The translations under genes were made by a program, and so were the position numbers. From Entoloma clypeatum (lineage: Eukaryota; Basidiomycota; Agaricomycetes; Agaricales; Entolomataceae): 64,000 bases of DNA. The stretch is from positions 3,844,001 to 3,908,000 of the forward strand of contig OY751486.1 of assembly GCA_963565915.1 (NCBI GenBank), written 5' to 3'. Below, piece by piece: positions 59,662-64,000 of the stretch (the stretch's first letter is position 1; each line of letters begins with the position of its first letter). The notes under the pieces were generated by a model. It did not search any database, was not told where the DNA came from, and saw only the letters and a program-made list of their open reading frames with translations.

Positions 59662-62600
59662 TCAGATCGTGACGCCATTAAGTTGCAACGAACGACTATA
59701 TGTTGCCTCCGCTGCCCGCTGCGCAGCAGCATAAGCTAGTATACGTTTTTGGAACAATTGCTTTTTTGACGGCGACTGCAAGTCAGAGATCCGACCGACT
59801 CCAGGTGAGTGCCGTTGACCTAAAAGCAGAGATTGTTGAGAGAGACTTGAATCTATATACTGGGGAGGATGAGTGTTGTCTAGCGGCTCTTGTGGATCGA
59901 GCTCGGAAGGCGAGCTTGTACGGAGGACGCCTCGGCCCATTTCAAAGTTTTCTAGAGTGTCAATCTCTTCTTCCGTTTCTTCTGGTCGTTTCGTCCATAT
60001 ACGAACAGCACCATCGTAACTTCCGGTTGCAAACATGAAAGGGTTATCGTGAGCACCATTCCAAGCCAGGCAAGTCATATCACGACTAATCGCTTCAGGT
60101 CGTATATGGTGGAGCAAAATGGCGGATTCTTGGTCCCACATAAAAATATCACCCGCTGTGAACGTAGGAAGGTCAATTTTAACTAGGGGGGGGATTGAAG
60201 TATCGAATACCTTTCGCAGCGCAGATGACCAGTTCGTTATTCTTTCCGCCAAAATAGCTTGGTCCTGCAAAATCGACTTTTTTCGTTGGCATGTAAGTCT
60301 GCCTGCTTGCGAAGATGTGTTGAATGTAAAGCAGGAATTATAGATGGGAAGTTTTGACCTGAGTATCATACGTGTCGTCACGACGTTATTCTCGCGATCC
60401 TTGAGCGATTGTAATTTCCACAGCTGCGGTGGAGCCTTCATCAAACCCAGTGAGTATTTAAAGAGAGGATCGCTACTTTTGAAAGCCTACCTGATGTTCG
60501 TAGCTGATCAAAGCAACGTTACCACTCCGCGAATTTCGAACAACAGTGATATCCCGAACTTCATTTAAGACTGGCGTCTGGCTATCGTCAAAGGTTAGCC
60601 AACATTCTCAGAACGCTGTATCAGAACTCACTTCTCGATGTAATGGACTCCCATGTTATAAACTTGATAGTCTTCAGCTCAACTGACAACAGATACGCAG
60701 GGAATAATGTACCGATAAGTCGCTTTTCAGGCCGAGCCTTCCTGGGTTGTAACCCCGTTGGAGACTCAAGTAGAGTTCCTACGCCAATGAGCCGTGACGA
60801 GTCAGGAGTAACAGCGACGGCATGCAGTTTGATGCGGCCAAAATCATACTGATCCAAGACCTAAGGAAGTTCAGATTTCTGCCGGAGGACGAGGGGGGAA
60901 CTGACCGTTCCGCTGGGGTCCTAGCACTCCAGGAATAAGAACTGGAAAACAACACGAGCAGAAAAACGGACGTACCATGCGGGTCACAATACTGCCCTCA
61001 ACCGAAATGAATGCTGTGATAGGGGTTTAATATAAACATCCAGCACATGTTGTCAACGAGTCAACACAGACCGTTTCCGTCGGGCAACCAGGCAATAGAT
61101 TCAATAAAAGTGCCGCGATCGATTGTCCTCTTGCAAACACCGTCCTGATTGGCGGGTTCATTAGTACTGTTCCGACGTATCATTTCTTCGACCTACCTCT
61201 GAAGTCCAAATTTTTATGATTCTAGGTAGCTTTGTCAACAAGATTTTTCCGTTGGGAGACCTGACGGTGATCACAATATGTAAGCAGGTGAAGATGATGA
61301 GAACATACCATGCTACCTGTCCTACGAAGCCTTGTGGATGGGCAAGGATGCGATGAGAGACAAACGGATCCTGCAACGGAATTGATAAGGATGACTTCAA
61401 ACGGAGCTGATTCGTCTTACCCCGACGGTGAAAATCACTGAAGTCCTGTCCCAGCTTGAGTTTCCCCTATCAGCGAGCGGAACCGGTATCATTGAAAGTG
61501 TTAGATACCTCGAAGTCGCGAGAAATTTCCCATCTGGAGAGAACTTCAGATGCCTCACTAGTCCAGAGTGAGCCGCCAAGTCATGCACAGGCTCTATCTC
61601 GTTTAACCTGGGGCGAAGGAGAGCAACGCGAGACCGCGACATGATATTGATGGTCTCCTCCGTCCATGTCCGCCTCCGTTCCTCATAATAGCCGCTTGTA
61701 TGGTCTGATGAGGAATTCGTACGCTTACGGATGGGTTGAAGTGCTTCGCCGACAACACTGCTCATGCCATAAGGGGAAGCGATTGCTGTATGCATTTTGA
61801 CGCTGCGCAAAGCATTTTTCCATAGCTCCTTTCCAGGGGATATTGGGCTGGCCGGTTCGTCCTCCAACGTAACGAATGTTGCCTGAGGCGATCGGGACAT
61901 TTGCGGTGTCTCTATTGTAAGCGAAAGTCGGGCGGGCGGTGCAGGACTTAACTCGCGAGAGGCGGGGAAATTGTTGTGATGTACGATCGGGAGTGTGCCG
62001 GACTCTAGGTCATCGGGAGGTTGCGACGACCTAAGGAATTTGGATGAAACTCGCCGCAGCGCTCCAATTGCTTGAAAGATCGTTTCTTGGGTCTGATGCA
62101 GAAGGCGGTTCAGAGTACGAAAACCAGCCAGCTTCATGATCATATCTCCATATTCCATCAGGACGTCACTCAGCCATTTCTTGCCACGATGCCTGAGAAA
62201 GATATAGCGCTCGGATGCAAACCATGCAGAAACCGCGGTCAACCCGAAAGATGTGAACGCAGTGAAGACGGTTGTCAGAGTTGACGTCACTCGGTCCTGT
62301 GATTTCGGATACATATCTTTAGCAAATGCAGAGGACCAAGGATTGCGAGACCAACTTGATCTGATGCATACGCAAAGCAGCAGAGTCCAAGGGAAAAACA
62401 TGCCACCGACATAACGAGGAACACCAGCGGGGATCTCTTGATCCAGATCAGAACCCACCAGGGGACGCGGTGGCCGGGTGAGCGACTAGATAGGAACATT
62501 ACCACATGAGCCAACTCTGAACACCAATTCAAGCTTACTACATGGCCTGCTTCCAGGTGACACCCAATAGACTGTTGACCGCGGCTGCGATACTGAATAC

Positions 62601-63944
62601 CATGGAACTGAACCAGAACGTATTCACCGCGTTGCCGATTGGTGTCCGGCTCAGCGGGTACGAGAACTGCATCGTTGTCGCGGTAACGGCGGAGAAGAAT
62701 GTTGCTACCGTAGAAAGATTAAGAAGGTTGGCGGCTCCGTGGTTTTGGGCAAATCGAATGGTAGGAACGCCTAGGGCTGCTCAGGATAGAAATGATTAGG
62801 TGATATGGAAGACATACCAATTTCGATGAACATAGAGATGGTGGAAGCGATGCTGTCTATATGATCTCCCATTTCACATGATAAGTCATGTATATAGCGT
62901 TGAACAGACGGATAACGGAAACGTCCTAAACGGTAGATTAGTACGAGCGTCGACATACCGAAAAACAACACGTCACCTCTATACTCTTTCAAGCATGAAG
63001 CCCAATACTGGAAGGAATCAGGTAAAAAAAAAAGCAGTATATAGCAACAAAAAACTCACTTTAAGGTCGCCTTCGAATGAATGAATCGATACATTGACCG
63101 CCTCATCAGTGAATTCGGGGAACTCGTTCAAGCAGTTCAAGAAGATAGCAACATCTGATGCAAAGGCTTCCAATTGCTGAGGAAACATTTCGAGGTCCAA
63201 ATTTTCGCTGATTATTGGTCGTGAAATGTGTGGGGGTGCTTTGGGTTTCGCCACTCTATCGCGCCGCCGACCTGGTTCAGCATCTGCAACTGCGTCGTGC
63301 GTAGCGTGTTGAATCCTTTCAGGAAAGAGATCGGCGGCATTCTGGCGGAAGAGGAATAGAACTTGAGCGAGGCGTTCACGAAGATGAAAAGCAGATGAGA
63401 GGATTGCGACTGAACTCCCGAGTTGGCGAGCTGCGTTGGCGAAGTTCCGGAGCTGGGATCGTTAGTTTCACATGAGCATTGATTCAGTTTTTGTAGTCTT
63501 TGACTCACTTCCTTGTCCAGATTATTAATCCGTCTAGTAAAGCCTTATTGAGATGCCGTCGGTCATAAATATTACCGACTCACCTCTCGAACCTATTGAA
63601 TACTTCTACACTCGCTCCTTGGAGGTGTTCGCCAGCATTCGCTACCGCATAATGAATTCTCTGCAGAGATGCATACCGCAGTAGTTTTGACTACTCACAA
63701 ATACCAATGTCATCTTCAGACTTCGAAAACCGACGTCCGACTAGAAGAAATGAATGAATATTATTTCATGGCAGGCAAGGTACTCACTGCGGATGGACTC
63801 CTCGTTCTGCTGCAAAAGCAATTCCACCAAACTGAAAATAGTCGCTCTACGACTCGTCGCGTCTGCTTGTGGTTGTCGAAAGATTGGAGGGGTAGTAGTG
63901 GTAGGCAAAGCCTCGGAGAGCCCACCTGAATAGATACCTGGCAT
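59662..63944 (-). CDS. Multi-pass membrane protein with C-terminal WD40 repeats
   Basis: One long gene with many short introns. N-terminal ~230 residues are helical and soluble-looking (RINNLDKELRNFANAARQLG; AKPKAPPHISRP; FASDVAIFLNCLNEFPEF). Then come at least four hydrophobic segments: LSTVATFFSAVTATTM, FWFSSMVFSIAAAVNSLLG, SPLVFLVMSVACFSLGLCCF, and TTVFTAFTSFGLTAVSAWF. A Ser/Pro-rich linker leads to WD40 repeats beginning HDLAAHSGLVRHLKFSPDGKFLATS and ending FATGSYDGAVRIWTKR, then a tail with SYSRSLQLNGVTI-like end. A 15-nt exon (60906-60920) lies within the repeats. The start at 63944 is the first ATG; an upstream exon outside the window is possible. Function unknown. Confidence 0.75.
60906..60920 (-). 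other. 15-nt microexon of the membrane-WD40 gene
   Basis: GACCCCAGCGGAACG, flanked by introns of 55 bp (60921-60975) and 45 bp (60861-60905). It inserts D-P-S-G-T to read TRM-DPSGT-VLDQYDFG. Phase 0 on both sides. Confidence 0.75.
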
Positions 63945-64000
63945 TGCCAATAAAGTTGCGAGTTGTGAATAGCCCTCTTAGTGGATGAACTACTTTTATC

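Overview
This window is nuclear DNA of a filamentous basidiomycete, most likely an Agaricomycete. The genes are cut by many GT-AG introns, nearly all 45-75 bp, and intergenic gaps are short. Several families are typical of that group: a CYP53-type P450, a DUF6699-like protein, a truncated single-pass membrane protein type, and a membrane-WD40 protein. The species cannot be named from the sequence. I rebuilt gene models by joining reading frames across splice sites and checking that phases agree. Where I give exon coordinates, the phases were checked by hand. The models of the malic enzyme, ABC transporter, sphingomyelinase and WD40 genes are checked only at the places described.

Layout. 0-5 kb: 3' part of a CYP53-like P450 (+), a serine/threonine-rich single-pass membrane protein (+) and a DUF6699-like protein (-). 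6.7-14.1 kb, all minus: nucleoporin Nup96, a HAD-family dehalogenase-like hydrolase, a decayed F-box-like gene and the shared farnesyl/geranylgeranyl transferase alpha subunit. 14.5-22 kb, two divergent pairs: ALYREF/Yra1 (-) with RNA polymerase III subunit Rpc31 (+), and Rud3/GMAP210-like golgin (-) with an F-box protein (+). 22.6-34.2 kb: tRNA dihydrouridine synthase (-), a divergent polyol-dehydrogenase-like MDR (-) and SDR (+) pair, and malic enzyme (+). 34.3-44.4 kb, minus: a full-length ABCC transporter and a secreted acid sphingomyelinase-like phosphodiesterase. 45.5-52.2 kb: ArgJ ornithine acetyltransferase (+), divergent histones H2B (-) and H2A (+), and a two-RRM RNA-binding protein (+). 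52.2-64 kb: a long purine-rich non-genic stretch, a disordered protein (-), a small secreted-protein candidate (-) and a large multi-pass membrane protein with a C-terminal WD40 region (-).

Most genes are housekeeping genes: RNA export and nuclear pore, Pol III, tRNA modification, chromatin, arginine synthesis, prenylation and Golgi. The accessory genes deal with aromatics (P450), polyols (MDR/SDR), export (ABCC) and extracellular lipid (sphingomyelinase).

The most notable observations concern gene architecture. Three microexons of 7, 11 and 15 nt lie in different genes; the first two encode catalytic motifs. The ALYREF gene has one intron of 642 bp, about ten times the local norm, with an immediate stop if retained, which recalls the autoregulated YRA1 intron of budding yeast. 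The malic enzyme seems to lack a conserved N-terminal block. I did not find a clearly new multi-gene system.
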